DNA from: Astrocystis sublimbata
Lineage: Eukaryota > Ascomycota > Sordariomycetes > Xylariales > Xylariaceae
Reading direction: 5' to 3'
Length of the DNA stretch: 64,000 nucleotides
Assembly: GCA_022453515.1 (NCBI GenBank)
Contig: JAJNNY010000036.1
Span: forward strand, 186,001-250,000
Made by a program: the position numbers and the translations under genes. The notes beneath the pieces were generated by a model. The model ran no database searches, had not been told where the DNA came from, and was given only the letters and a program-made list of their open reading frames with translations. Of the stretch, positions 47,857 through 59,251 are shown piece by piece; the first letter of the stretch is position 1; each line of letters opens with the position of its first letter.

Positions 47857-50117
47857 TCAAGGCAGGTTACAAAACAAATCCTGCGCCTTGCCCCCCTCAT
47901 AAGGCTTCTGTCCCTTAACACTCCCACCCTCGCCCTCGCCCTCACATCCACCAACACTGCTCTTGAACAGTGCCTCGAACTCATTCGCATGGCGCAGATA
48001 CTGCTCATCCACCTCCCGGCCCTCCCAGTCCGCCACCGGGAGTGCCGAGATGGGCCACAGGACGCCGTTGTTCGGGAGCGTGTCGAGCAGCGCCAGCCCC
48101 GTCGGTTTCGTGTCGTCCGCCGCGCGGACCTTCTGTCTGATCTTCCCGTTTGCTTTATCGCCTGCGTACTCTTCAGGTACGCTGTATAGCTCCCCGTGAA
48201 CCGTGGCTATCCGCGCGCCGACTTCCGTCCCGGGATACAAGAATCCGTAACCCCTAACGCGCGCTAGTCTAAGGGCGTGCTCCAGCCAGGCCGGATGCTG
48301 CTTGTGGATGGCTTTTTCTGACACGAGGGCTGGCATTGCCTCGAGTAGCTCGCCGGCCTCCAAGGTCCGCGAGACGAAGTCGTGGAGCTCTATCCACTTG
48401 TCGCCTAGGAATAGCACGGCGTTGCTGCTTGGTGCCTGCCATATAAACGGGTTCGATTCCCCGCCGCTCTGCTTATTCACGTCCTCGGGATGCTGGAACC
48501 GTGGAGGAGCGAATGGGGCTACGCCGTCCAGGGTCATAAGGGGTTGCTCAAGACTGATTCCGAAGAGCTGCTGGCCCCAGCCTTGGAACTCGGCAGTTCC
48601 TGAATAGCGATAGGCGAGAAGCAGGTACTTGAGATCTGTGATTGCACGATGAGTTGGACGAGCTAAGCTGCGTTAGCGGTTGATGTGAACTTACAGTTGA
48701 AGTACTGCGGCGCAACCTCTGCATGGGGCGAGAGAACGAGGACATGTGATTCTCGAGGTTGCGCCGGCCAGAACGATTCAAGGAATCGTGTCGTAGATTC
48801 CTCTTCCGTCAGTTGTCGTCGAGATATCCGGTGTTTGAGAGACAGAAAGCGCTGTTTAGTTGGGTTTGGAACATGCGAAGGCGGCCATGCGAATGAGTTC
48901 AGAAAGCTGTTGGTGGCCGTGTCGATCTGACGAGGGAGTTCAATGGTGATGTGCGGAATCGCACTCGCGGTATAGTCAGCTGCACTCAGAGACCTTAAAA
49001 GCCGTATCAGACTGCCTGCAGACTTTGGTGTAGCCTGTATCAGGATATCGAATTTGACTTTGTTCCACACTGTAGCTTGTCAGTACTTTGCTCTGCGACG
49101 CAACAATTCAGCAGCTTACTTCGCAATGATGCGCTGTCCAGTTTTGTGATCCAACCCAGCGACTTCGATCCCCACCGAGGCAACTCTATCAACGTCGTGC
49201 CAAATTTCCTCTCATGCTGTTTCAAGCCTTGTAGAAAATAGACATCCTCGTCGCTCGAACCATCCACTATGATTGCTTGTGGGTGCATATAGTTGTGGAT
49301 GTGGTCTGCAAGGTGTAAGCTTATCAAGTTTGAGTCAAGCGAGATTATAGATTTTACCTACGAAATCCGCGAAAGACCGACTTCTCCAACCTCGCAATCG
49401 TCGAAATACCAACATAGTCCGGACGGGCATCTATTGCTGATCAGCTACCAAAGTTCCTGTATGATTTATAACCCGAGCTTCCCTACCATGGGAAATGACG
49501 GCACACGTCTTGTGGATGCCGTTGATATCCCACAAATGGTCGATATCGATGCTGCTTCGCCCCAGCAGCGCAAAGTGCACGTTGCTCTTCAGTTCGAGTG
49601 CCATCTGGCAAGCCATGGGCAGCAGCGTGGCGGCGCTCTTGAGGCTTGCCGCTGCGAAGAGTATATTCCTATTGAACGCCTCGCTCCCTCTCGTGTTCGA
49701 GATGGCCTGCAGCGACACCGCCAGGTTCTGGTAGCGTATGGGCCCGCCGTAATCTCTTTTGGCAGCATCTACTGCCACATCCTGTGTCTGGAACTGAGTC
49801 GCAGGGTCGGGAGGATGTCTGGCATCCCCGGGCGACTGAGAATTGGGGCGCGAGGGCGGCTGGCGGCGAGAGGGGTTGTATGAAGGGCGGCGCATGCGAT
49901 CGTTGGGGCCGAGGACGGGGATGTTGTGGACGAAGAGGTAGACGAGGACGGCGAGGGCGAAGGCCAGGGCGATGCGCCTCAGCGACCGTCGCGGAGGGGC
50001 GCGGGTGGGCTGCCAGGAAGAGGGCCGGCGCGGGCTCTTAACGGGGTGGTCATCGTCCTTCTTGCCGAGCTCCTCGTCGCTCAGGAAGAGGTTCCGCATC
50101 TTCCTCCATCCACGCAT
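47857..50117 (-). CDS. Type II membrane glycosyltransferase-like protein (fungal 'glycosyltransferase 2' family)
   Basis: Five exons, 50117-49487, 49430-49362, 49305-49120, 49069-48695 and 48635-47857, encode 679 residues; all four introns are 50-59 bp and GT-AG. The N-terminus carries FLSDEELGKKDDD, then a basic patch and one hydrophobic segment (about 49-66, ending in VHNIP), which suggests a type II membrane protein of the Golgi. The lumenal part matches a fungal family annotated as glycosyltransferase 2, with the blocks YGGPIRYQNLA, SLKSAATLLPMAC, HPQAIIVDGSSDED, WITKLDSASLRMWNKV, HITIELP, RFLESFWPAQPRESHVLVLSP, WQAPSSNA and PAWLEHALRLARVRGY. The donor, acceptor and reaction are unknown, and the family assignment is from recall of related fungal proteins, not a search. 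Start alternatives are 50117 (used) and 50099. The C-terminal tail is Gly/Glu-rich. Confidence 0.85.
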
Positions 50118-51263
50118 CAAGGCGCCCTTTCGTTCGTGACGGCGCAGCGACGATAGCGGACGCCACAGGACGGGGGCAGAGAAACCGAGTTCTCTACAAG
50201 GTTGTCATCGAATTTGAGAAGGCCGCGCACGGCATTTCACATGTCTCTTGGGCGATCCGAGCACAGCACAGCACCGGCGCGATGTTGGGATGAGGATGGG
50301 ACGGGCCGTCGATCGATTGGGCGGAATCGAGGACCGGATGAAGCAGAAGTACCCCAAGTATGTGCTGGCTGACCTTGACCTGCCCTTCGAACAACAGCTT
50401 TAGGCAGGTCCTCAGTGCTCTACTTTAGGTATCGCCAAGAGCAGTAGTTCAGGTAAGCGATGACCGGCACAACAAGCCAGTTGTTGTTTCTGTTGTTGCT
50501 GTTGATTTCGTGGCAATGGAAGAAAGATCGGAGGAGGCCAATTGACAGCTATAGATCGTCGTGCGCCAAATGCCGAATGCTGTCATAAGTTATTAAACTT
50601 TGGCGATAGATCGGCAAGATCCGAGTTGGACAGAAAGTGCAGATGATAGGTTGTTTGTCGAGGTTGGTTGTACCAAACACCGGCCCTATTTAGCGTACAG
50701 TTCCGTCCCCCTTCCGGGTTTTACTACGGTTGCAGGGGCGGTCGAGGTACTAGGTACCTTGCAATTGGCCCAACCGAGCCAACATTGAACCAAGGAAACA
50801 ACGATCAACTATTTCTTAGTTGAGAATGTATCAACTGTTAATTAAACGGGTTTAAAAGGGTTTAAAACTTTCAACTATTTATTTACTATTGAAGGTAGTT
50901 GAAAGGTTAGGAAAGAACAACATTATCACTTGAACAATAGTTCAGGTCCTAGGCACGCGAGCATTAATTTACCTGTACGGTAGTACATTCGGGTAATTGC
51001 CCAGAAGCTAGGGGCATTTCCTGGAAGGGAACTATCTGTTACAAGGTATATCCATATCCATATATGTCCCTAGTTTCTACCATCATTCTTCTCCACGCCG
51101 GCTCACAGTAACATGATCTGTATCCTCCCTTCATACTGAAAGGGCCGATACCGTGTTACTTGTGCTTTTCTATATGCAATTTTGGAATATGCCACAACGC
51201 CAAGCCATGTTCATGGGTACCTATCATTTAACCTCGGCGGAAACCACCCCTGGGTTTCCACCA
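50118..51263. other. Intergenic region with AT-rich palindromes; no gene seen
   Basis: This lies upstream of the glycosyltransferase-like gene and downstream of the CinA-like gene. The promoter of the former is near 50118-50500. An AT-rich block at about 50780-50960 has three short palindromes and a doubled GGGTTTAAAA element. No coding sequence is recognisable. Confidence 0.5.
50806..50944. repeat. Cluster of three palindromes in AT-rich DNA
   Basis: Three hairpin-capable elements follow each other: CAACTA/TAGTTG with a 5-base loop (50806-50822), CTTTCAACTA/TAGTTGAAAG with an 18-base loop (50868-50905) and TGAAC/GTTCA with a 4-base loop (50931-50944). Between the first two, TTTAAA is repeated as GGGTTTAAAA. 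The shared core CAACTA/TAGTTG in the first two suggests a common origin or a repeated binding site. Confidence 0.75.
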
Positions 51264-51809
51264 TCACTCCCGAGTCCCTGCAGCTAGTGCATCTCTCAAC
51301 CTCGACAGAGCCTCAGCGACTGTGGCTTCTCGCACACGTTCTCTTGAACCAGGGAAGCTAAAAGGTCCCCACGCCTGGGTCCCGTGGGGAGATGCGATGC
51401 CGATGAAGACGGTGCCTACGGGCTTCCCATCCTGAGAGTCCGGACCAGCCACACCTGTCGTCCCAATGCCCCACGTCGTGGGTGTGTCGTCAAAAGTTGT
51501 AGCTTTCCGGGCACCCTCAGCCATCTGCATGGCGACATCCGCGTGTATGACACCCTCCCGGGCAATGAGCTCTTTATCGACATTGAGAAGCAGCTGTTTC
51601 AGCTGCGTGGCATAGGAGACGACACCGCCGCGGAATACGGCGCTGGCGCCAGGAACAGATGTCAGTGCCGCCATTACACCACCGGCTGTAAGAGACTCAG
51701 CAACACCGACGGTTTCGCCGGTTAAGCGGAGGAGACGGATCACGTCAGAGGCGATATCAAGCAATGTTTCCGTGCTGCGTAGAGTATAGGGCATGTTGAA
51801 AGAAGCCAT
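51264..51809 (-). CDS. CinA C-terminal-domain protein (nicotinamide-nucleotide amidase, PncC-like)
   Basis: A single exon of 181 residues. It matches the stand-alone CinA C-terminal domain, which in bacteria (PncC) deamidates nicotinamide mononucleotide as part of pyridine-nucleotide recycling. Signature blocks are present: the nucleophile region GVAESLTAGG (36-44, Ser39), VPGASAVFRGGVVSYAT (52-68), and TGVAGP (118-123) followed by GKPVGTVFIGIA. The length fits a domain of about 160 residues plus a short N-terminal leader, with no signal peptide. Similar single-domain proteins are widespread in filamentous fungi and are usually thought to be of bacterial origin, but base composition here is not unlike that of the neighbours. 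Activity in the fungus is inferred. It is divergent from the F-box gene. Confidence 0.9.
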   Translation of the reverse strand: MASFNMPYTLRSTETLLDIASDVIRLLRLTGETVGVAESLTAGGVMAALTSVPGASAVFRGGVVSYATQLKQLLLNVDKELIAREGVIHADVAMQMAEGARKATTFDDTPTTWGIGTTGVAGPDSQDGKPVGTVFIGIASPHGTQAWGPFSFPGSRERVREATVAEALSRLRDALAAGTRE

Positions 51810-53626
51810 GATTTTTTTGGGAGAATTCTTAGGTCCCGTAACAAGAGAACCTTCGGGCTATAGGACAATCGGGTGAAGGTTTTGAGGAGCGAGAGAAGGG
51901 CGCCCGCGCTGACTTTATGAATCATCATCGGCTCAGCCTGCTGCCTTCCATCTAGGTAGCCAACTTGCCAAGTGAGTTTTCGTCACAACATTAGCACATC
52001 TCGACGCAGAAAAGCTCAGCCTGCAGCCAACAGATAAGCATACTCCACATAAGCATACGTGGATATTGTAGTGTCTAGAATAAATATACACGTGGCCCTA
52101 GCCTTAGAATTCACAGGTTTACCCATCAGACGTTGATGTGTTGGTTCAAGGGTGGTTAGTTTGAGAGTTCCAAAAGCCTCACAACGTTTATCCAAGGTGC
52201 ACGAAACAGTCGCGGATCTTGGAGGTTTTTTTCCAGAGCCATATGACAGCGCTAACCGTGGATAGGTCCTCACAGGCCTACGCGCGATGTGCGCGTCAAA
52301 CAAGCGCAGGTAGATCTTAGGTGAAAGTGATTGAAGCAGTTGACTTCTTGGTATAAGGAATTCCCAAGACAATTACAGTGACGACGTCACATGTCCTACA
52401 ACAAACAGAGATCTCAGGGGCTTTTGAGTGTTCTCAGGCTATTCTGGTTGTTGTATAAATGTCCAGGATTTCTTTTCTCTCAATTCGTCGTCTCAGATAT
52501 GAATGTATAACGGTATGTAAGTTGGTAGAATACCATATTGTAAGTTTTTTCGTACCGCCCGCGTTGGTCGTGGCGATGAGTTTGAGCAAGGTTGACGAGG
52601 CGCCATGTCGGATCTAACACCTCTTTCCTCGCAAGACAATTCGAAAGATTTGAATATGGATGGGAAAGGATCTGGGTCAGTCCATTGAATGTTGTTGGTG
52701 TTGAAGGCCCGGGTATCAGGCTTGTCAAGATAGCAGAACGGCCAACAGTTCGTGGGATGGCCTCGCCGCCGCGCCATACGCCACGAAAATGTATGAATGT
52801 TGAGTGAACTCAGAGATATACGATCCACGATGTTCGATGCTACTAAGTCCGATAGAACGTGCTGGTCGAATATAAAACTCGAATGAGTTCAACTTAAAGA
52901 CTCAAACTGATCAAGATTCCTCGTACTTCATCAAAGCATTAGCCATCGCAACCTTGAATTCCTTGAAGCACCCTCGACCGGTACACTTTTACATATCACC
53001 GGCAAATAATCCCCTGTCCAGAATACCATGTTGGCATCACGTCCCAGCTGTTTCCTTAACTTGTGGCCTTTGATCTCGAGTAACTAGTGCTCGCCATGTG
53101 TTTTTTACATGTTGAAGTCTAACTTATAATTATCAATCTTAGTGGCACCGTTTGAGGTGGTTGGCTGAACGAACACTCTCTCAGGCAAATGGGATGGGTA
53201 ACCGACGCTCAACACAAAGATGACAATCTACAGGTAATTCATAATTCCACGACCATTACCGACAACAGGTTTGTATTTGGCCACCCCCCTAGACGTAGGT
53301 TGCTTACCATGCGAGTAACAGTTCAGGTCTGCTGCTCTAAACCACTACACTATCAAAAGATAGAACGTTGTCAAATCGGAGGGGTTGACTGTCTGCAGCC
53401 ACTTATATATGGAACCGTGACAATGTAATGATTGATTGTGTTTGACTACCTGGTTAACAGCTATTGATCCACTGGGGCCGTCTTCGGCTCGGCACGCGTG
53501 CCCCTCACACCCGGCTGATAGGTTGGTACCTACGATTAAACCCCGCCTGTCAATGCTAGGGCTAGGTACGTGCAGACTCACTTCAACCTCAGCATCTCTG
53601 TCTGTTCAAGAGGAACGGTGGAGATA
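51810..53626. other. Divergent intergenic region; possible tRNA-derived fragment
   Basis: Apart from the promoters of the two flanking genes this 1.8-kb stretch shows no convincing gene. Minus-strand frames at 52016-52372 and 52493-52828 have no domain. A box-A-like element occurs on the minus strand at 53342-53352, inside a sequence resembling the 5' half of a tRNA. Confidence 0.45.
53300..53360 (-). other. tRNA 5'-half-like fragment (box A present, box B absent)
   Basis: Read on the minus strand, TAGTGTAGTGG (53352-53342) fits the RNA polymerase III box A consensus and is followed by GTTTAGAGCAGCAGACC, similar to the D- and anticodon-arm region of a tRNA. No box B of the GGTTCRANNCC type occurs at the right distance and the arms do not fold cleanly. 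It is best read as a tRNA pseudogene or short-element relic, if not chance. Confidence 0.3.
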
Positions 53627-55136
53627 ATGGAGTTGAGCAAATCTGATCGCCCACCTATTCTGACCGATCTTCCAACCGAGATTCTCTCGCTTATCTTGAG
53701 CAATTTTTGCCTCCACTGTCGCGAGCCCGATGAAGTGCCAATAGCCTACTTCCCCAGCCGGGGGCAGCTAATGGACGGCCAATCTTGGTACTCTTTAGAT
53801 GTCCATGCGCTGTATTCCGTTTGCCTGGTCTCGAGGAGACTCTGTGACGTCGCCCAAGCTATTCTCTACCATGAATTTGTCCCCGGATATGGGGATTCCT
53901 GGCTATCGAGGCAATACAGCTGGGCAGGGCGGCTTACGGGCTTCTTGCAAACAGTCACACGACGTCGCGATCTCGCCCACTTGGTCCGGAGATTGTATCT
54001 TAGCCAATGGCTTATGGATCCCGATTTCTTCGATAACACTGAACTAGTGGAGGCCGTACTGGAAGAGTCATCGCGGGTCTGTGGCATTGATCTTCCTAAG
54101 TTTCTTGAGCTCTTTCACGACACCAAATATGGGCTACACCACCCTAATGCCGTCGAGGTAGCGGCCATGCTACTGTCGAGTCTACCGAATCTATCTACTC
54201 TTTGTCTCACGAGTATAGCACTGCATTACCCGATTCCCGTCTCGGCTCTCAAAGCTGCTGGCGTTCAGAATCTCTCTCTTCAAACTATTGATATTGAAGG
54301 AGGATGTCCAACATCGGGAGGCCGCCTGCGTGGTATTCTCGAGTTGTCTCAATCTACATTGAGGACTCTCAACATTAATGATTATGAGACTTTTCAAAAA
54401 GACGAACTAGGACTGTCCAGCTTGTTTTTCCCGAGCCTACGGAACATTAGTGTCACTTGGGGTACGATGGTGGAGTCGGATCTCCAGTTGCTGCTATCTT
54501 GTTGTACAGGGCTTGAAACATTTGTTTACGATGTTGGTAAGTTTTCCGAGTGTTTTATAGTCGTTTACGGGTTACACTGTGGAGGTTGGAGTTGGAAGTC
54601 GCGCTTAAAAGCACTTGCCACTAACTCTGACGGATCTAGTGTCATACGATGGTTGCTGGGTTGAGCCATCCACGATAATCGAATATCTCAGCAGGCATCA
54701 AGAGACGCTTACAACGGTGCGGTTGGATGTTCGGATCGGTCGAATCATGGGGGGGCAGTTATTCCACGCGCCAATGCCTTCCTTAGGCATTTTCCCTGTC
54801 CTTCAAGATGTGTCACTCAACTTACTGTTCATATACAACAATGATATGGATGAGTCGCAAGATGACGGTGTCTTGTGTCGACTTCTTCCTCCATCCATTG
54901 TCTCGTTACGCTTATATGACACTATGGGTATCCCAAGACATGCAAGCCTTGCCAAAGCCCTTCTCCGCCTTGCAGGCGCCATCCTGCAAGGGCAGTTTTC
55001 TAGGCTGAAAAGAGTCACATGTTATAGTCGAGAACTGGGTGACTACGGAACAGTTCAGAGATTTCTGAGCACCGGGGTTTGTTTGGATATGATCCTTGAT
55101 CCTCCAAGCGAGGTGATGCCTGAGGCTTCGGCGTAG
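53627..55136 (+). CDS. F-box protein
   Basis: Two exons, 53627-54536 and 54640-55136, join across a 103-bp GT-AG intron to give 468 residues. An F-box-like segment lies near the N-terminus (about 12-27, LTDLPTEILSLILSNF), followed by a region where VHALYSVCLVSRRLCDVAQAILYHEF fits the second half of an F-box. Downstream there are leucine-rich repeat-like pieces such as LSSLPNLSTLCLTSIAL and STLRTLNINDYE. F-box proteins usually link a substrate to the SCF ubiquitin ligase through Skp1; the substrate here cannot be told. Fungal genomes carry many variable F-box genes of this kind, and this one sits between less conserved spacers. The start is the first ATG in frame before the F-box; upstream in-frame sequence has no ATG. 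Confidence 0.85.
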
Positions 55137-55812
55137 CTCCATTGCATCAATAACTGAGTCGGACGTTATGTTTGCTCTGTAAAGGCCTGCCATGGCCAGG
55201 GAGGTGCTGTTGACAATGCCGCGAGGTTCCGCACAGCTAAAGCTCCGAGCGCCTTGAGTACCGACCTCGGGAGTTATAGAAGTTTTAGAGAGCGCACCAC
55301 CATCTCACAGGTACCTTAGGTAGCTGGATAAACTGCCAAGTCACCGAGATAGTATTGAAGTTGATGATCAACGAACTGGTCCCCATTCCGAATTCCCGAT
55401 CCCTACAGTAGATGTCCTGCTTCTTCTCCCGGCTGCTGTAGTTCTTCTTGAAAGCGTGTTCCCGACAAGGTGTAAGTGACTTAAGTCATCCTCAAATGGG
55501 CTTTAATTGCATGTACCTATGGTTGCGCTACCACTGCCCAGCCCCCGGGCGAGAGGTGCACAGAGGCGTGCCAAGGCAATCGACCCCCACCATGACTGCT
55601 AGAGCACTGGTGGGAGCACTGGTGGGGTAGATGCAAGCTCCAGCTTCCTTTGATGGCGGGGCAGACGATGAACCCTGGAAATTAATTTTTCTAAGCTCGA
55701 ATATTTTGTTCACTTATATCATCTCAACATTGCTGTCTCATACCTACCTAATTTTGGGATAACCAGCTGCATAGCAACACATCATTCCCGGGAAATCGCC
55801 ACAGCGCAGAAC
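55137..55812. other. Spacer upstream of SYO1; no gene seen
   Basis: 676 bp between the F-box gene and SYO1, both on the plus strand. It holds the end of the F-box transcript and the SYO1 promoter. A tandem GGTGGGAGCACT-like duplication lies at about 55603-55627. No coding frame is recognisable. Confidence 0.5.
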
Positions 55813-57841
55813 ATGGCAAAATCAAGACGGAACAGAGCCAAAGGCGGCCCACGCTCCGACCCGATCGCGAAGCCCGTGAAACCTCCCTCCGACCCAGAGC
55901 TCGCTGCGCTCAGAGAAAAGAGCATCCTGCCCGTGCTCCGCAACCTGCAGAGCGCAGACCCCAAGAGCCGCTCCGCCGCCGCCGGCGCCATCGCCAACAT
56001 CGTCCAGGACACCAAGTGCAGAAAACTCCTCTTGCGCGAGCAGGTCGTCCACATCCTGCTCACCCAGACCCTCACCGACGCCAGCCTCGAGAGTCGGGCT
56101 GCCGGTTGGGAGATTCTGCGCGTACTGACCGACGAGGAAGAGGCCGACTTCTGCATCCACTTGTACAGGATCGATGTCCTTACTGCTGTGCAACATGCCG
56201 CTACAAAGGTGAGGCGACTTGTCAATGTCTGTCTTGGACATATGCGCCGTTACTGATATAGAACAGGTCAACGATGCTCTCACCTCCTCAGCCCCCGCAT
56301 TTAGCACGCGGCCGAAAGCCGAGCAGAAGTTCGTCTTCTGCATTGCCGAGGCCCTCACCGATATCGTAGCAGCTCTAGTTGCGGCCCAGGACGAGGCACT
56401 GGATGCGGCCAGCACCAACCAGGATATACTGCGGCTGCTCTTCACCCTGATATCGACCGACTCTACCTCAGCACCGGCGCTGAAAAGCGCACTGTCTTGC
56501 ATGATCACCATGTCTGAGGACAATCGTCAATTCGCCGAGGCCATACTAGGCGACAGCACCAACCAGTGCTATAAGCAATTGGTGAACTTGAGAAACGGCC
56601 ATGGATTCAGAGCCGCTCTCGCTTGCGGCGTGCTGCATAATGTGTTCGAGGCCATGGACTGGAATGACCAAAACCCTGGTCGAGATGGTGCTTGTGATGC
56701 TGTCCTGGTTCCCACTCTGGCTCAGACTTTGGAGACCACCAAACTCAGCGATAACACGACGAATGGAGATAACTCAGTGAATCCGGCCGATGTTCTGCAA
56801 GTCGCGCTCGAAGTCCTGGCTTCCATCGGAACAACACTTCGAAGCTCATTCAAGACTGGCAAGGGCAGTAGATCAAGAAAAGAAGCTCCCGAAGCACCCG
56901 AAATGAAAGACGACGCAATGGACGCCGATGAGGACGAACTCTCTGGCGACGAGCAACCGGAAGGCGAGGACGACGAGATGGACGAAGACGCAATGGAGGC
57001 AGATATGGACATGGTAACAGGGGCCGACGACGACGCAGACGAATCCTCGGGTATCGACGACCTACCTACATTGAAGGAACTGGTACAGAAGGCGATCCCG
57101 CAAACAGTGAAGCTCTTTCAAACGACACAAGGAGACGACGAGTTATCGATAATGATCCGCACCCATGCACTGACAGCCCTCAGCAACATCGCATGGACAG
57201 TGAGCTACCTCGACTTCAGCCAAGGTGCGAATGCCCCTGTATCACAAGCCTGGACCCCCGTGGCTAAGCTCATATGGCGCGATGCGGTGGCGCCAGTGCT
57301 GGCGAGCAACACATCTGATGTCGGCTTGGCCACTATCGTGACGAGCCTCGCGTGGGCTGTTGCGCGAACTCTACACGGCGAGACCTTCTTGAGCGGAGAT
57401 GAGCACAAGAAGTTCATCTCACTATATCACGCCTCCAAAAGCCTGGATGCAAATCCCGAAGATCCTTTCCAGAGCCTAGGGGTGAAGTGCGTAGGAGTTC
57501 TGGGCCAGCTGGCCCTCGACCCGGCACCCATTGCCATAAATCGCGAAATAGGGGTGTTCCTCGTCACCGTGGTTGCCGCGTTGCCCGAGACTCCGGCTGC
57601 AGAATCTGTCGAGGCGCTCAACCAGCTGTTCGATATCTACGGCGACGAGAACAACGCAAACGACAAGAAAGTCTTCTGGAAAGACAACTTCTTACAGCAC
57701 ATGGAGGCGACGTTGCCCAAGGTCAAGGCAATGATCAAGACAGTGGACAAGCGGAAGTTCACCGAGTTGCGCGGACGGGCTGAAGAGGCCAATCTCAATC
57801 TTGGGAGATTCATCAAGTATAAGCAGAAACATAAACCGTGA
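55813..57841 (+). CDS. SYO1: SYO1: symportin of ribosomal proteins L5 and L11 (HEAT/ARM-repeat adaptor)
   Basis: Two exons, 55813-56208 and 56267-57841, give 656 residues. SYO1 (HEATR3 in animals) binds newly made Rpl5 and Rpl11 and carries them with importin into the nucleus to join the 5S ribonucleoprotein of the 60S subunit. Diagnostic features are the basic N-terminus MAKSRRNRAKGG (nuclear signal), the conserved block PVKPPSDPELAALREKSILPVLRNLQ split here as PVKPPSDPELAAL then helical repeats, VQDTKCRKLLLREQVVHILL and ESRAAGWEIL, then helical repeats to the end. The long acidic loop (about 345-398, DEDELSGDE to DDADESSG) matches the loop known in the Chaetomium structure. It ends in a basic KYKQKHKP tail. 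The single intron (56209-56266) is GT-AG. Its neighbour DBP10 also serves 60S assembly. Confidence 0.92.
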
Positions 57842-58443
57842 GACAAGAATTAGACATAGTTTATATCACGGAGCCAAAGTAATGCAAATCTAATACAAAC
57901 CATGGGAGACTCCGAGTCTGGCAACGTGGACCACTTCTAGTCTCATGACCGAAAAGGCCTATATCTCGTCCCCCTTACACAAACAGGGAAGACACCCAAG
58001 CAGTCAAGTATAAGCGATCACCTTCATGCACCATGACAGCAGTGGTGAACATGAACATACCTTAAACTGGGCAATCGGCGGGAAGTAGATAATCTTCACG
58101 GGAGAGTGCTGGATGGTTGCGCGGGAAAGGTGCGACAGCTGCGCGAGAACGCGTCAAGGACACTAAGGGAGTTAGGTTCAAGAAAAGAGATCTTTGGTCT
58201 ATCAATAAAAACTCACTTCTCGGTCCGTTAAGAAATGTCTGCCCATTACACAGTGTGTAGATGCCCCTTGTTGCCGAGTCGCAACTGGCAGCAAGCAACA
58301 TTGCTGCTGCCATGGCATGACGTGGCAGATTGTATGTATGCCAGCCCTATACCTCTGCAGAAATCCTTAGCTTCCATTCGTGTATTTCATTCATGCACTT
58401 CGTTCGGTTTCATCGTCATGATCATAGCACATATACGATGGTT
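57842..58443. other. Convergent intergenic region; no gene seen
   Basis: 600 bp between the stops of SYO1 (+) and the J-protein gene (-). It should contain both 3' UTRs. Nothing else is recognisable. Confidence 0.5.
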
Positions 58444-59251
58444 TCACCCAATCGGCTTCAGCTTCTTCTTCTTCTTCTTGCCGCCCTCGTCGCCGGCCTT
58501 GCCGCCCTTCTGAAAGCTGCGCCAGCTGTCGATGCGCTGGTCGCGCGTGGCCTCCCAGTCCTGCTCGTGCTGGCGCTTGCGCTTGCGGACCTCGAGCTCG
58601 TCGTCGGCGCGGCGCTGCTCGCGGCCCTCCTCCTGCATCTGGGCCTTGACCTGGCGCTTGCGCCGCATCTCGTTGTCGATGAGCACCTCGCGCGTCTTGT
58701 CGCGCCACTGCCGCGCGAAGGCCTGCGTCTTGAGCTCCGGGCTGTCCACCGTCCACTTGTTCTCGCGGATCAGCAGCATGCGCGCGTCCGCGATGGCCTC
58801 GTCCAGCTGCTCGCGGTGCTTCTCGTCCATCAGCTCCGTCTGCGCCTTCTTCAGCCGGTCGAAGGCGTCGGGCGCCTGGGGGTTCTTCGTCTTGTCCGGG
58901 TGGATCATCAGCGACTTCTTCCGGTACGTGATCTTGATGTCGGACTCGGGGACGCCGGGTTGGAGGTCGAGAACGGCGTAGCTGTTTTGTGAAGATTGTG
59001 AGTGAATGATGACTTGCGACAGTGTCGGATTGGGGGGGAATTTACGCATCGAGGCGGAACGCCTTGAGGATACGGTCTATCTCGGCATCCTATTCGCTTG
59101 TTAGTCGAGCTGTTGCAATAAATATGTTTCGGGAATGCGAGTAGTTGGGCCAACTGACCTTGTCAAACTCTTTCGCCTCTGACTCTAGTAGGTCAAGCGC
59201 ATCTTTGTCGTCCGCTGCCAGGACTTCGGCCTCTTTTTCCTTCGAGGACAT
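58444..59251 (-). CDS. J-domain protein of the DNAJC8/Spf31 type
   Basis: Three exons, 59251-59159, 59089-59046 and 58981-58444, encode 224 residues. The J-domain begins at about residue 45 (LDAYAVLDLQPGVPESDIK) and has the essential HPD at 73-75, followed by FDRLKKAQTELMDEKHREQLD. After it come long charged helices (RQWRDKTREVLID, RRKRQVKAQMQEEG) and a lysine-rich tail (KKKKKK near the end) that looks like a nuclear signal. This layout matches DNAJC8 and fission-yeast Spf31, J-proteins found with the spliceosome; by family it would stimulate an Hsp70. The role here is inferred. Introns are 59158-59090 and 59045-58982, GT-AG. It shares a 543-bp divergent promoter region with DBP10. Confidence 0.9.

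Noticed and set aside
48445..48470. GGGTTCGATTCCCC resembling box B
   Set aside because: It lies in the coding exon of the glycosyltransferase-like gene, encodes part of a conserved stretch, and no tRNA folds around it.
55822..56523. 233-codon minus-strand frame
   Set aside because: Antisense to SYO1, which matches its family over the same interval and across an intron.
58330..58992. 220-codon plus-strand Leu/Ala/Val-rich frame
   Set aside because: Antisense to the charged C-terminal helices of the J-protein; the apparent hydrophobic character comes from complementing Glu/Arg/Gln codons, so it is not a membrane protein.
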